Shown here: positions 25,701 to 33,874 of the stretch, one piece after another
How positions within the stretch are numbered: position 1 is the stretch's first letter
Layout: each line of letters starts with the position of its first letter
Origin: Clostridiaceae bacterium
Lineage (GTDB): Bacteria > Bacillota > Clostridia > Saccharofermentanales > DTU023
Direction: 5' to 3'
Assembly: GCA_012519085.1 (NCBI GenBank)
Contig: JAAYQX010000039.1
Coordinates: forward strand, 1 to 55,164
DNA length: 55,164 nt
Translations under genes and position numbers: made by a program
Notes under the pieces: generated by a model
The model's database searches: none
Seen by the model: the letters and a program-made list of their open reading frames with translations, nothing else
What the model was told of the DNA's origin: nothing

Positions 25701-25844
25701 GTTGCTGTGGTACAAGGCAATCGTTATCAGATCTGTTTCCCTGACCAGGATGAAGTTGATATCGAATTTATACTCAAAGATGAACCTGCTGAAGTGTATG
25801 AATTTTGTACAGTTCACGGCTTGTGGAAGATTCGGATAGATTAG
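22701..25844 (+). CDS. YfhO-family membrane protein fused to a desulfoferrodoxin-like domain
   Basis: One 1047-residue frame. Residues 1-890 are a YfhO-type protein (polytopic, GT-C-like, linked in other Firmicutes to glycosylation of lipoteichoic acid or envelope polymers): about a dozen membrane helices including KHILTVDLYHQYAPFLAELR, the motif IMWLDSLYVAPL, an extracellular region and a last helix near 855-877 followed by RRRKSER. After a 45-residue linker with a 15-base tandem repeat, residues 924-1047 match desulfoferrodoxin: rubredoxin-like cysteines (YYCDACANLVV...CCDEPM) and the C-terminal FCTVHGLWKI. Two of the four histidines of the superoxide reductase iron site are missing. ATG924 (25470) has AAGGGG six bases upstream, so the domain may also be made separately. 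Confidence 0.88.
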   Translation: MPDRSLKSKHDLTRQADRSYAVMSFFLPFLILSIAYASRAIFPFGDKHILTVDLYHQYAPFLAELRTKILSGGSLFYSFAGGLGVNFYALFAYYLASPLNLILLLFPAAFLTEGILLLTLIKLSLAGFTFNIFLRKTFRKHGPLAVGFSTMYAVSSYVIAYGWNIMWLDSLYVAPLVILGLVYLIRDRKFWLYTLSLAYLLFVNFYMAWFVCLMTALLYFPFLFRFTPDHNPLLKLLTTVKTIFFTALGVGLSAFMLWPTYLALQVTSAANDTFPTAVEKVATLFDYFGQHLLLVEPTVRSGFPNLYSGILVLLLLPIAFLNSRVKLRDRVLGLSVIALMVLSFSTNILNFIWHGFHYPNQLPYRNSFVYIFVILTFLYEALPGIRQLKRETIFGFSFTLIALIIVVEKMGENKASSYGALISIVFILLYTFVFIRLLDAEQSKRPVTLLLLAAIIVELIFSTCTGIYYLDKNEYFGSRDGYASGTVAESVRAAAIQLEDFTEDTSFFRTEVYPAKTSNDPFLYGLKGLTLFASTSPEKPVRFFKELGLFSNGINSYKYDGSNIVLDSLFGIRYLILRNKDYWQDANRYLVLSNDDVEALENPYALNLGYKVSPDVLYYDSAGENPLDNQNRLLRAMDPEFSDVFVAVPLEIESALQGDIDFYGESDNIFSFEKNSDDSTPTYTFLLTAVESGTYNLAFDMRGHRTSSGKITVEDRSFNFSAKAIGNAEVGYLEAGQTANIEISLSAKTEKSGEIELYAAKLDQEAFTAAFHRLQETQLDLTYFSDAYFRGKIAMPEAGVLLLTIPHDRGWTAEVDGKPQAVLTINDSLMALELEAGEHTVEMSFLPYGFRDGATITLIALAILLIIALIKLIIFILRRRKSEREQMPLASATVQNSTLSTDQMSTDQILKNETNFISDKGNNMKKIRFYYCDACANLVVLLNEGAGELICCDEPMELLEAKTSTDDVLDYVPSVEKTDRGIIVKVRTDHEQAADGVITWVAVVQGNRYQICFPDQDEVDIEFILKDEPAEVYEFCTVHGLWKIRID
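25396..25425 (+). repeat. 15-base tandem duplication in the YfhO/desulfoferrodoxin linker
   Basis: TGAGTACTGATCAGA occurs twice head to tail (25396-25410, 25411-25425), encoding a repeated STDQM in the linker between the two fused domains. Confidence 0.95.
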
Positions 25845-25871
25845 GCTGAGGTTAAAAATAGAGGGTGCTGT

Positions 25872-26366
25872 ATGAAGAGAACGGATTATATTTCATGGGA
25901 TGATTATTTCCTCGGCGTCGCTCTACTGGCTGCCAGACGGAGCAAGGATCCCGGCACACAGGTGGGGGCATGCATTGTATCGCCACAGAATAAAATTGTC
26001 AGTATCGGCTATAATGGCATGCCATATGGTTGCAGTGATGATGAATTCCCTTGGAGCCGCAGCGGAGATACGCTAGAAACAAAATATCTCTATGTCTGCC
26101 ATGCAGAATTAAACGCCATTTTGAACGCCTCCGGCCGTGACTTGCATGGTTGCCGCATCTATGTGCCTTTATTTCCCTGTAATGAATGTGCTAAAGCTAT
26201 CATTCAATCCGGTATTACAAAAGTACTGTATTTATCGGATAAATACAGTGAAACGGATATTGTCATCGCTTCTAAACGGATGCTGATGTCAGCTGGTGTA
26301 GAGCTGGTTAAGTTGGAGCCTGAGCTAGAGGAGATCTGCATTTCTTTCAAGGCAGAGGATGTGTAG
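25872..26366 (+). CDS. Deoxycytidylate (dCMP) deaminase family protein
   Basis: Zinc enzyme expected to convert dCMP to dUMP, feeding thymidylate synthase. The 164-residue sequence shows the family opening (ISWDDYFLGVALLAARRSKDPGTQVGACIV), the catalytic zinc site with its glutamate (CHAELNAIL) and the two zinc cysteines (PCNECAKAI), plus YNGMPYG for substrate binding. Similar proteins are named ComEB in competence operons, but no competence genes are nearby. Its last 20 bases overlap the convergent rluF-like gene. Confidence 0.93.
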   Translation: MKRTDYISWDDYFLGVALLAARRSKDPGTQVGACIVSPQNKIVSIGYNGMPYGCSDDEFPWSRSGDTLETKYLYVCHAELNAILNASGRDLHGCRIYVPLFPCNECAKAIIQSGITKVLYLSDKYSETDIVIASKRMLMSAGVELVKLEPELEEICISFKAEDV

Positions 26367-27081
26367 CAATATTACAATTGCCTGTCAGCCGTTTTAATTC
26401 ATTTAATTCTTTATAAGTCAAATAGCGCCAGGTACCCGGCTGCAGATTGCCTAGATTAATATGCATGATTCTGATCCGCTTTAAGGAGACAACCTCAAAG
26501 CCTAGATATTCACACATGCGGCGGATCTGACGGTTTAAGCCTTGGGTCAAAATTATGCGAAAAGCGTTTTTGCCTAAGCGTTTGGTTTTACTGAATTTTG
26601 TGATCTGTCCTAGAATCGGAACGCCGTTTTGCAGCTGCCAGAGCTCTTCATCGCTTATTGCTTTATCGACAACAACCTCATATTCTTTTTCATGTTTGTT
26701 CTCTGCTCGCAAAATAGGATTAACCATTGACCCATCATTGGTCAGCAAGATCAGACCTTCCGACATTCTGTCTAATCTGCCGATCGGGAAGATCCGCTGT
26801 GGGTAATTGATATAATCAATGATATTATCTTTTCTTCTCCTATCGGTAGTGGTAGTAATGCCGATAGGTTTGTAAAAGGCCAGATACACTAGCCGATTTT
26901 GCTCCAGGGGAACAATGGTTTTGCCGCCAATCTTGACAATATCCATAGCACCGACCAGATCGCCAATTTTGGCAAGCTCGTCGTTGAGCTGAACTCGCCC
27001 TGCCTCAATCAATTTGTCTGCCTCACGCCTGCTGCAGTATCCTGCAGCGGAGATATATCTGTTAATTCTAATCTTGCTCAT
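26347..27081 (-). CDS. rluF: Pseudouridine synthase, RsuA/RluB/RluF family
   Basis: A 244-residue rRNA pseudouridine synthase. It has an N-terminal S4 RNA-binding domain (RINRYISAAGYCSRREADKLIEAGRVQLN) and a catalytic domain with the active-site aspartate in GRLDRMSEGLILLTNDG, plus NRQIRRMCEYLGFEVVSLKRIRI. The sequence style is closest to RluF, which modifies 23S rRNA, but RluB or another target cannot be excluded. Its start overlaps the end of the histidine kinase gene by 14 bases, so it is the third gene of that operon; the 3' end overlaps the dCMP deaminase gene tail to tail. Confidence 0.88.
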   Translation of the reverse strand: MSKIRINRYISAAGYCSRREADKLIEAGRVQLNDELAKIGDLVGAMDIVKIGGKTIVPLEQNRLVYLAFYKPIGITTTTDRRRKDNIIDYINYPQRIFPIGRLDRMSEGLILLTNDGSMVNPILRAENKHEKEYEVVVDKAISDEELWQLQNGVPILGQITKFSKTKRLGKNAFRIILTQGLNRQIRRMCEYLGFEVVSLKRIRIMHINLGNLQPGTWRYLTYKELNELKRLTGNCNIATHPLP

Positions 27082-29080
27082 CGTTGGAACTCTTGTTTTT
27101 GAATAGAGACTTGATGGTATCTGACAGTGACAGATCCTTAGTGTCCGTCTCGGTACTAATTATGGCCTGATCACTGCTATGTTCGGACTCAGAGACGCCG
27201 GCTGGATTGATAATGTCTTCGTCAATACCGTTGATGACTAATTCGTGGTCGTCAGGAGTACAGGAAAATACTTCCTTCAAGTTTTGCTGGGAATTCATTA
27301 TTGTGTCTGCGTAGGGAATTAAGAGACGAAAATCCGCTCCCTGGCCAGGCTCGCTGTGTACATCCAGGTCGTGTCCCATATGGACTGCCAGTTCTTTAGC
27401 GATCGAAAGACCAAGACCGGTTCCGGGTTGAGCATGGGCGCGATCAGCCTTAAAAAAGCGGTCGAATACATGATCGATATCTTCGCCTTTGATGCCGGGC
27501 CCTGAATTATGGACAATGATGGCCAAATGCTGTTCCTGATCGCGGACTTTAATGACAATTTTGCCTTCTTCCGGTGTATATTTGATTGCATTATCAAGCA
27601 GAATAACCAGAATTTGTTCTACCCGATCAGGATTGCCCCAAAGTGAGGGAATTTCATTTAGAGGTTGTTCATTTTCCAAGCTCAGGGTAAGATTGCTCTC
27701 CTCAGCGGCAAGTTGGAATCTGAAGATCAAATCGGACAGCATGCGATCGATTGTGAAGGCCTGTTGCTTAATAATCGCTTCCCCGGTCTGAATCCTTGAG
27801 AGTTCGAGCATATCATTGATTAGGCGCGACAAACGATGTGTTTCCCGCATTAGAATTTCGTAGTAACGTTGCCGGTCGCTGTCTGACTTGACCATACCTT
27901 CGCTGAGAGGTTCGAGCAATCCTCGCATGGCGGTAAGGGGAGTGCGCAACTCGTGAGAAACATTGGCGATATAGTCTCTTCTAGTCATTTCCAGGCGCTC
28001 AGTCTCTGTTATATCTCTAAAGAGACCGACGGCGCCGTCAACAATATGCTGATCTGTTTCCAATGGTGTAATGATACAATCGATTTGACGATGATCTTTT
28101 GATATTACTACATGAGTGGTCTTACAGGTTTCCATGGCCTGGCTGAAGAAATTGTCCAGCCGGGAAGTGCGCAGAAAACCATCGGGAGATAAGCCCCTTA
28201 AATCAGGGCCTTTAATGCCAAAAACCGACCAAACTGCAGTATTGGAATGTGTTACCAAACCGTTGCGGTCAGTGGCAATGATTCCTTCCTGTATGCCATC
28301 CAGTATCTGACGCAGGCGATTGCGTTCGACTCGCAGATCAGAGAAAGCCTGAGAAAGCTGTGAAGATAGCCGATTCATGGCTCGACTGAGGTCACCGATT
28401 TCTCCTGCTTCTTTGTCGTCTGCTCTTTGTGTAAAGTCACCGGCGGAAATTGCTATTGCAACATTCCTGATCGATTGTAGAGGGCGTACAATACGGAAAG
28501 CCGCGATCAGGACCGGTACTGTCATAATCAGCAAAACGACCAAGGAAGAAAACAACAAGGCCAAATTTAAACTGAGAATACTGGCATTCATTTCCTGCAT
28601 GGGATGAACCGCTACGACAGTTCCATAGCGGAAACCCTCCGCTCTAATCGGTACGGCAACAAAAATCAGAGAGCCCTTAATATCCGGAACCCGTTCAATA
28701 CGCGATTTGACTTCTTCATCGGAATCCAACATCTGCAGATGGGATTCATATACATGTTTAAGTAAAGCATCTCTGGCTTGCTCAGATTCAAACTTGATTT
28801 CCGTGTGAAGCTTAATACCTTGCTGATCAACTAAAAAGATCCAGTTACCAAATAGAGCGTAGGACATGGAGACAGTTTCGCTGACAAAAGGGTCATAACG
28901 GGTAGTACCGGCAACTCGGCGCGAAATGACATCAATACGCGGAGTGATTTCTTTAACTTTGATGCGGGTGAAAACCGGTTGGGCTATAAAAGAATAAAAG
29001 ACAGCCGTCAGAGCAGTCCAAAGTATGACTGCCACCACTAGCAGAATAAAAAATCTACGTACTAAGAAACTGTTTTTCAT
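27068..29080 (-). CDS. Sensor histidine kinase (PhoR/WalK type)
   Basis: A 670-residue membrane kinase paired with the response regulator just upstream. Layout: membrane helix 9-30, extracellular sensor about 31-172, second helix about 173-197, HAMP about 198-250, PAS about 255-360, HisKA with phospho-acceptor His376 (NVSHELRTPLTAMRG) and HATPase with the N box (DNAIKYT) and G boxes (HVFDRFFKADRAHAQPGTGLGLSIAK). The final 60 residues form an acidic, probably disordered tail not usual for the family. The domain order fits PhoR or WalK; no walHI or pst genes are nearby. Its ATG overlaps the regulator's TGA. Confidence 0.93.
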   Translation of the reverse strand: MKNSFLVRRFFILLVVAVILWTALTAVFYSFIAQPVFTRIKVKEITPRIDVISRRVAGTTRYDPFVSETVSMSYALFGNWIFLVDQQGIKLHTEIKFESEQARDALLKHVYESHLQMLDSDEEVKSRIERVPDIKGSLIFVAVPIRAEGFRYGTVVAVHPMQEMNASILSLNLALLFSSLVVLLIMTVPVLIAAFRIVRPLQSIRNVAIAISAGDFTQRADDKEAGEIGDLSRAMNRLSSQLSQAFSDLRVERNRLRQILDGIQEGIIATDRNGLVTHSNTAVWSVFGIKGPDLRGLSPDGFLRTSRLDNFFSQAMETCKTTHVVISKDHRQIDCIITPLETDQHIVDGAVGLFRDITETERLEMTRRDYIANVSHELRTPLTAMRGLLEPLSEGMVKSDSDRQRYYEILMRETHRLSRLINDMLELSRIQTGEAIIKQQAFTIDRMLSDLIFRFQLAAEESNLTLSLENEQPLNEIPSLWGNPDRVEQILVILLDNAIKYTPEEGKIVIKVRDQEQHLAIIVHNSGPGIKGEDIDHVFDRFFKADRAHAQPGTGLGLSIAKELAVHMGHDLDVHSEPGQGADFRLLIPYADTIMNSQQNLKEVFSCTPDDHELVINGIDEDIINPAGVSESEHSSDQAIISTETDTKDLSLSDTIKSLFKNKSSNDEQD

Positions 29081-29766
29081 TTTTCAGCTTCGAATTTGTA
29101 GCCTACGCCATATACTGTTATCAGACCGTATTTGGCATCAGACTGATCAATCTTCTGGCGGATGCGCTTAATATGAGTATCGACGGTTCTGGTATCGCCA
29201 AAATAATCATAACCCCAGACTTTGGATAGTATCTGCTCGCGGTCCATGACTTGCCCCGCGTGCGAAGCCAGGAGATAGAGTATTTCTACTTCCTTAGGTG
29301 TGAACGCTACATTCTCGCCTTTGACTTTGACCTGATAATTATCAAGGCTGATTTCCAAACCTTCAAAGCGCAATATAGAAGATGCCGGTCCAGTGTCATT
29401 GTCGTGAAAACGGCGCAGGACTGCTTTGATCCTGGCAATGACTTCGCGCGGACTGAAGGGCTTGACAATATAGTCATCAGCGCCCAGCTCCAAACCCAGA
29501 ACACGGTCAATTTCTTCGCCTCTGGCGGTCAGCATGATAACCGGGACATTAGATTTTTTTCGAATCTCGCGACAGACATCCATGCCGGACATTTTGGGCA
29601 TCATCAAATCAAGAATAATCAGATCCGGTTTCTCGCTTTCCCATAATTTGAGGGCTTCCAGGCCATCAAAAGCAGAGATATGGGTATAGTTTTCGGCGTC
29701 AAGATAGATAATTAAAGATTCATGCACGACAGGATCGTCGTCGCAAATGAGAATATGCGGTGTCAT
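29077..29766 (-). CDS. Response regulator, OmpR/PhoB family
   Basis: A 229-residue DNA-binding regulator with a receiver domain (acidic pocket DDD at 9-11, phospho-acceptor Asp53 in ILDLMMPKMSG, conserved Lys in ADDYIVKPF) and a C-terminal winged helix (FTPKEVEILYLLASHAGQVMDREQIL; GDTRTVDTHIKRIRQKI). AGGAGG precedes the ATG, and a TATAAT lies upstream on the minus strand (29788-29793). Overlaps the kinase gene by four bases. Similar in sequence to PhoP/WalR regulators; target genes unknown. Confidence 0.94.
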   Translation of the reverse strand: MTPHILICDDDPVVHESLIIYLDAENYTHISAFDGLEALKLWESEKPDLIILDLMMPKMSGMDVCREIRKKSNVPVIMLTARGEEIDRVLGLELGADDYIVKPFSPREVIARIKAVLRRFHDNDTGPASSILRFEGLEISLDNYQVKVKGENVAFTPKEVEILYLLASHAGQVMDREQILSKVWGYDYFGDTRTVDTHIKRIRQKIDQSDAKYGLITVYGVGYKFEAEK

Positions 29767-29839
29767 AGCTGTCCTCCTGATTCATCTATTATACTGTATA
29801 ATTGTTAGCATTACAGTTACTATACTGGTGCAAAAGGCG

Positions 29840-30604
29840 ATGAAATCAAATAATTCTCCATTAATCATATACGAAGATAATCATGTGCTGGCGGCGGTCA
29901 AAAAGCCCGGTGTGCTGTCACAGGCGGATGCCACCGGCAGGCCCGATATGGTAAATCTAATCAAGGATTATCTTGTTAAGTCCAGAGCAAAACCCGGAAA
30001 GGCCTGGTTGGGGTTGGTGCACCGCCTCGATCAGCCGGCGAGCGGACTGATGATTTTTGCTCTTACCTCTAAAGCGGCAGGTAGATTGTCGGAGGCTTTT
30101 AGAAATAATCTTGTCGGCAAATATTACCTGGCTCTAGTCAAAGGGAAGCCACAAGAAATGGAGGGTGAGTTCCGCGATTATCTATCTCCTGATAAAATTG
30201 ACGGCCGTTATTATGCTGTCGATTCTTTAAGAGGAAAGAAAGCAGTGCTTAATTATAAGGTATTGTTTTCGCTTACTGTCGCAAATGAGAGTCTGTCTTT
30301 TGTTCTAATCGAGCTTATAACCGGACGCCCGCACCAGATTCGGGTTCAGTTTTATTTGCGCAACCTACCTTTATTAGGTGATCGACGCTATGGTCAAGGC
30401 TCGGATCTGGATCAAATGGTGCCGACTCTGGCCCTTCACAGTTACCGGATGGATTTTGTTCATCCGGTGCAAAAGGAAAGCATTTCCTTGACAGCTCCTT
30501 TGCATTTAGAAGGCGAAAACTTGAACCCGTCTTTTGATGTAATTGGCAGATCATTACACTATCCGCAAATTAACTACCAGATTGATCTCATGGCTGCTAA
30601 ATAA
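29840..30604 (+). CDS. RluA-family pseudouridine synthase
   Basis: A 254-residue uridine isomerase acting on rRNA or tRNA. Signature motifs are HRLDQPASGLMIFALTSKAA with the catalytic aspartate, KYYLALVKG and ITGRPHQIRVQF. No S4 domain is present, as in the RluA/TruC-like subgroup. A longer in-frame reading to 29747 would add a hydrophobic stretch that lies in the promoter region of the divergent regulator and has no ribosome site, so ATG 29840 was chosen, though its own ribosome site is poor. Confidence 0.88.
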   Translation: MKSNNSPLIIYEDNHVLAAVKKPGVLSQADATGRPDMVNLIKDYLVKSRAKPGKAWLGLVHRLDQPASGLMIFALTSKAAGRLSEAFRNNLVGKYYLALVKGKPQEMEGEFRDYLSPDKIDGRYYAVDSLRGKKAVLNYKVLFSLTVANESLSFVLIELITGRPHQIRVQFYLRNLPLLGDRRYGQGSDLDQMVPTLALHSYRMDFVHPVQKESISLTAPLHLEGENLNPSFDVIGRSLHYPQINYQIDLMAAK

Positions 30605-30685
30605 GTAGTTGACAGGTTGACTGTCGGTCGGTTAAAAAATTTAATGTTGCAATCTAATCTGTCAGTCAAAGCATTGGAGGATAAA

Positions 30686-30715
30686 TTGACAGATTATCGG
30701 CACTATGTTTACAAT
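30686..30715 (+). promoter_or_regulatory. Promoter of tRNA-Pro(TGG)
   Basis: TTGACA (30686-30691), 18 bases, TACAAT (30710-30715), ending 13 bases before the tRNA 5' end. Confidence 0.8.
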
Positions 30716-30728
30716 GGCGTTGTTTCGT

Positions 30729-30804
30729 CGAGGTGTAGCGCAGCTGGTAGCGCGCTTGCTTTGGGAGCAAGATGTCGGGGGTTCGAGTCCCTTCACCTCG
30801 ACCA
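30729..30804 (+). tRNA. tRNA-Pro (anticodon TGG)
   Basis: Acceptor CGAGGTG / CACCTCG, discriminator A, encoded CCA, D arm GCGCAGCTGGTAGCGC, anticodon stem CTTGC-TTTGGGA-GCAAG and T loop TTCGAGT. Total 76 bases. Confidence 0.97.
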
Positions 30805-30809
30805 CGAAC

Positions 30810-30838
30810 CCCGTAGGTTTTACATGCCTACGGGTTTT
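30810..30838 (+). terminator. Terminator of tRNA-Pro(TGG)
   Basis: Stem CCCGTAGG / CCTACGGG with a 9-base loop, followed by TTTTG, six bases after the tRNA CCA end. Confidence 0.85.
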
Positions 30839-30884
30839 GTATGTACATACATGAGTTATTAATAGTTGACAGTTGAGGAAAAAG

Positions 30885-31556
30885 ATGGATAAATTTTTGA
30901 CAACAAAAGCATTGTTCCCTCATGGATATGGTGCGGCGGAAGAGCTTCTGAATAATTCGGAATATCCTTGGGAAATCCTGAAAGATATTGGTAGTTTTAT
31001 TGAAGCTTTAGGCAATAAGTTGCCGGAGTCGGACTATATCAGACATCCCGGCAATGTTTGGATAGCCAGATCTGCTACCATCGCCCAGTCAGCTTTTTTG
31101 GGTACAAATATCATTGTAGGTCCGGGAACTGTAATCAGACATTGTGCTTTTCTACGGGGCAATGCTCTTATTGGCAATAATTGTGTCGTGGGCAACTCGA
31201 CTGAAATAAAAAACTCAATCTTAATTGAAGAGGTAGAAACACCTCATTTTAACTATATCGGCGATTCGATTCTAGGCTATGGAACCCATCTGGGCGCAGG
31301 AGTGATTACATCAAATATAAAGTCGGATAGGACGAATGTGGAAATCCGAGCGTCTGACGACCGCATCAAAACAGAACTGAGGAAGATGGGAGCTATAATC
31401 GGCGATCTGGTAGAAATCGGCTGCAACGCTGTACTTAATCCCGGCACTGTAATAGGTGTAGGTAGCAGAATTTATCCCCTAACAATGGTGCGAGGATATG
31501 TGCCATCTCATTCGATCCTAAAACAAGATGGCACGCTATTGGCAATTAAGGCCTAG
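30885..31556 (+). CDS. Left-handed beta-helix (hexapeptide repeat) protein, GlmU C-domain-like
   Basis: A 223-residue protein whose core (about 60-205) is a series of hexapeptide repeats (VWIARSATIAQSAFLGTNIIVGPGTVIRHCAFLRGNALIG), including a GlmU-like stretch (NSTEIKNSILIEEVETPHFNYIGDSILGYGTHLGAGVITSN). The first 55 residues are helical and not recognised. It resembles the acetyltransferase half of GlmU without the uridylyltransferase domain, so a nucleotide-sugar or acyl transfer role is plausible but unproven. GAGGA precedes ATG 30885; an upstream in-frame TTG at 30873 is less likely. Confidence 0.8.
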   Translation: MDKFLTTKALFPHGYGAAEELLNNSEYPWEILKDIGSFIEALGNKLPESDYIRHPGNVWIARSATIAQSAFLGTNIIVGPGTVIRHCAFLRGNALIGNNCVVGNSTEIKNSILIEEVETPHFNYIGDSILGYGTHLGAGVITSNIKSDRTNVEIRASDDRIKTELRKMGAIIGDLVEIGCNAVLNPGTVIGVGSRIYPLTMVRGYVPSHSILKQDGTLLAIKA

Positions 31557-31699
31557 TCTCTTCTCTTTAAGGCTGCGACGACATTTATTGCTGGGAAATG
31601 ATACTGCTTTCAGAATCATTTATTGCTGAATAGGGGTCTGTTGAGTCAAAAATAGGAGCGAGTCGTGTCGTGTTTGCAAAAAAGAAATACCTATAATAT
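31557..31699. other. Intergenic region with a promoter element before the riboswitch
   Basis: No gene is seen. A perfect TATAAT lies at 31692-31697 without a good -35, a fitting promoter for the riboswitch transcript. AAATGAT and ATCATTT form a short stem near 31600-31622 that could end the preceding gene. Confidence 0.4.
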
Positions 31700-31875
31700 A
31701 CTTCCCGTAACAGGTGTCCCTGTTTTAAAAGGGACTTAAAAAGGAAGTTGGGTGTAAGTCCCACGCGGAGCCGCCGCTGTAATTGGGGAGCAGACGCAAC
31801 TATGTCACTGGCCCTAGGCTGGGAAGACTGCTGATGCTATTATCCATGAGCCAGAAGACTTGCCTGTATAGTTGC
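31700..31875 (+). ncRNA. Cobalamin (adenosylcobalamin) riboswitch
   Basis: The consensus is clear: ACAGGTG at the 5' side of P1, AAGTTGGGTGTAAGTCCCAC, the core GCGGAGCCGCCGCTGTAAT, GGGGAGCAGACGC, GTCACTGG, GGGAAGACTGCTGATG, and the B12 box CCATGAGCCAGAAGACTTGC followed by CCTGT, which closes P1 with ACAGG. It controls the five-gene importer that follows through the hairpin at 31931-31970. Confidence 0.96.
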
Positions 31876-31930
31876 TTTGGGTTCTCTGCGGATCTTTGGA
31901 GAAAAGCGACGCTGAACATGTAGTGGCAAA

Positions 31931-31974
31931 AACGGGCTATTACTGCACAAGAATGCAGTAGTAGCCCGTTTTCT
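31931..31974 (+). terminator. Expression-platform terminator of the cobalamin riboswitch
   Basis: A 17-bp stem with one G-U pair (31931-31947 with 31954-31970) and a 6-base loop, followed by TTCTG. An outer stem GCTGAACA (31911-31918) / TGTTCAGC (31976-31983) encloses it. Further downstream CCTCC (near 32021) could mask the ribosome site AGGAGG of the first gene as a second layer. Confidence 0.8.
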
Positions 31975-32084
31975 GTGTTCAGCAGACCGCAAGACAGCTT
32001 TGTGACAGCTGTATTGTCTTGTTCCTCCTGTATGGTCGGCCTGAGGACCCTAATATAGAACGAACAAAGGAGGTTCAAAACATC

Positions 32085-33803
32085 ATGCGTTTAGCAAAGA
32101 AGAAGTTTCGTTTATTAGCCCTACTTTTAATTTTAGTTATGGCGTTCAGTTTGGTGGGCTGTGATAAGGGCAAGACCACTGACAGCAGCGGGGCTAAAAT
32201 CACATCCGCAGATGAGGCGGAAGAGACATCCACATCCGCAGATGAGGCGGAAAAGGCATCCACATCTGTCACAGAAAAGCAGCAGGTTCAAGAAACCAAA
32301 ACATCAGAGACAGAGGAACCTAGCCACACAGCAGAGGATATGATCGTCATAGCCGGTGCTCGGAATCTGGTGCCCGGCTTGGAGGATGTCTACTACTCAA
32401 ATAACCGTCTAGGTACCTGGGAGGGTCTCATTTCCATTGACGAAAATGGCGAGCCTCTTGGCGTGTTGGCCGAGAGTTGGGAACGTAATGAGGATGCTAC
32501 GGTTTGGACTTTCCATCTTCGCCAGGGCGTCAAATTTCAAAATGGAGAAGATTTCAACGCTGATGTGGTGGTGGAGAACTTTAAGCGCTACCAACTAATG
32601 GAAACCGGCACTTCTGGTTTCACAACCTTTAAGGTTCACGAACTCTATCCTGGCCTCATTGGTTGTGAGAAAGTAGATGACTACACTGTTGAGGTTAGCT
32701 TTACGGAGTCCATTCCCCGGCTATTGTTCAACATGAAAGACTTTGCTAGCTGTATATTCTATCCTGGGTCTTGGGACACCACCACTGGTTATTTCACGGA
32801 ACAGCCTGTAGGCACTGGCGCCTACATGATCAAGGAGATCAAGGAAGATGAGTACGTTATTCTAGAAGCTTTTGCGGACTACTGGAAGGGCCCTGCCAAG
32901 ACCAAGTATATCCAAGTTCGAACCATTGCTGACCCTCAGACCAGATATGCTGCCCTGGACAGCGAGGAGATCATGGGTGTTCTAGACCTTGGCGCCATGC
33001 CTGCTGCCCTAGCTGATGAGCTGCTGAAAGATGAGCGTTTTGCTATGGCCTCCCACACGTCTACCATTACTCATATGATGCTTCTCAAGGGAGAAGGCAC
33101 GAAGTTTTCAGACAAGCGACTCCGCCAGGCTGTGAGTATGGCTATTGACCGCCAGATGATTGTAGACCAACTGTGGAATGGCTACGCTAAGCCTACACAG
33201 AACCTTATCAACCGCATGTGTCCTGATTGGGTGGAATTGCCGGTCATTTACGATATGGATCAAGCTAAAGAACTAGCAAAAGAAGTTCTAGGTGAGGAGC
33301 GCATACCATTAGAAATGTACACCCGATCCCTGTATTTAGACCGTGGCCCCTATAAGGAAATGATGGAGTATATTCAAGCCCAAATCGCTCAACTCGGTAT
33401 TGATGCCACTGTCAACATCATCGACTCAGCTACCTATAAAGAAATGTCCGCTGCAGGCGAGCTTGGTGCCAACTTTATGACACATGGTATGTCCAATCTC
33501 AATGCTTACCACTTTTTGGATATATATATGAGCAGTGAGGGAACTTACAACAAGGCCCAGCACCTAGCTTATAGCAATCCTAAAGTAGATGAGTTGCTGG
33601 CAGAAATGAAGACTACGCTGGATGATGACCGCTTCCATGAGTTGGCGGTAGAGTTACAGGAAATTGCGAACGAAGAGTTGCCCATCCTGCCTCTGTTCTA
33701 CGATACTAGCAATCTAATTTACAACAAGAAACAGATCACCGGCTATGAAGACTTTACTCATATGCTCGACTTAAGCCACCTAGCCTGGGTGGATGCGGAA
33801 TAA
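32085..33803 (+). CDS. Nickel/peptide-type ABC substrate-binding lipoprotein, predicted cobalt-related
   Basis: A 572-residue SBP_bac_5 family binding protein. AAAGGAGG lies upstream of ATG 32085; the N-terminus is a lipoprotein signal ending LVGC (Cys about 25). A Ser/Glu/Thr linker containing a 30-base tandem repeat follows, then the family pattern ([41 protein letters not shown] and [24 protein letters not shown]). The protein resembles NikA/OppA-type receptors, which bind metal chelates or peptides. Because a cobalamin riboswitch controls the operon, cobalt (or a cobalt chelate) is the most economical substrate; nickel or peptides remain possible. Confidence 0.88.
   Translation: MRLAKKKFRLLALLLILVMAFSLVGCDKGKTTDSSGAKITSADEAEETSTSADEAEKASTSVTEKQQVQETKTSETEEPSHTAEDMIVIAGARNLVPGLEDVYYSNNRLGTWEGLISIDENGEPLGVLAESWERNEDATVWTFHLRQGVKFQNGEDFNADVVVENFKRYQLMETGTSGFTTFKVHELYPGLIGCEKVDDYTVEVSFTESIPRLLFNMKDFASCIFYPGSWDTTTGYFTEQPVGTGAYMIKEIKEDEYVILEAFADYWKGPAKTKYIQVRTIADPQTRYAALDSEEIMGVLDLGAMPAALADELLKDERFAMASHTSTITHMMLLKGEGTKFSDKRLRQAVSMAIDRQMIVDQLWNGYAKPTQNLINRMCPDWVELPVIYDMDQAKELAKEVLGEERIPLEMYTRSLYLDRGPYKEMMEYIQAQIAQLGIDATVNIIDSATYKEMSAAGELGANFMTHGMSNLNAYHFLDIYMSSEGTYNKAQHLAYSNPKVDELLAEMKTTLDDDRFHELAVELQEIANEELPILPLFYDTSNLIYNKKQITGYEDFTHMLDLSHLAWVDAE
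32201..32260 (+). repeat. 30-base tandem repeat in the lipoprotein linker
   Basis: Two adjacent 30-base units (32201-32230, 32231-32260) differ at a few bases and a third begins at 32261. They encode [10 protein letters not shown] and [10 protein letters not shown] in the flexible linker after the lipidated cysteine. Confidence 0.93.
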
Positions 33804-33820
33804 CGTTTTTTCCATTAGCA

Positions 33821-33853
33821 GACGGCGCCGGAAGCCTCCGTTTCGGCGCCGTC
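33821..33853 (+). promoter_or_regulatory. Intercistronic hairpin between binding protein and permease genes
   Basis: A 10-bp perfect stem GACGGCGCCG / CGGCGCCGTC with a 13-base loop and no U tract. Such hairpins often protect the binding-protein mRNA and give it a higher level than the permease genes. Confidence 0.6.
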
Positions 33854-33874
33854 ACTTAAGCTAGGAGGTTTTCT

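Noticed and set aside
29747-29839. Hydrophobic N-terminal extension on the RluA-type synthase
   Set aside because: It would lie in the divergent promoter region with no ribosome site, and a membrane segment is not expected in this family.
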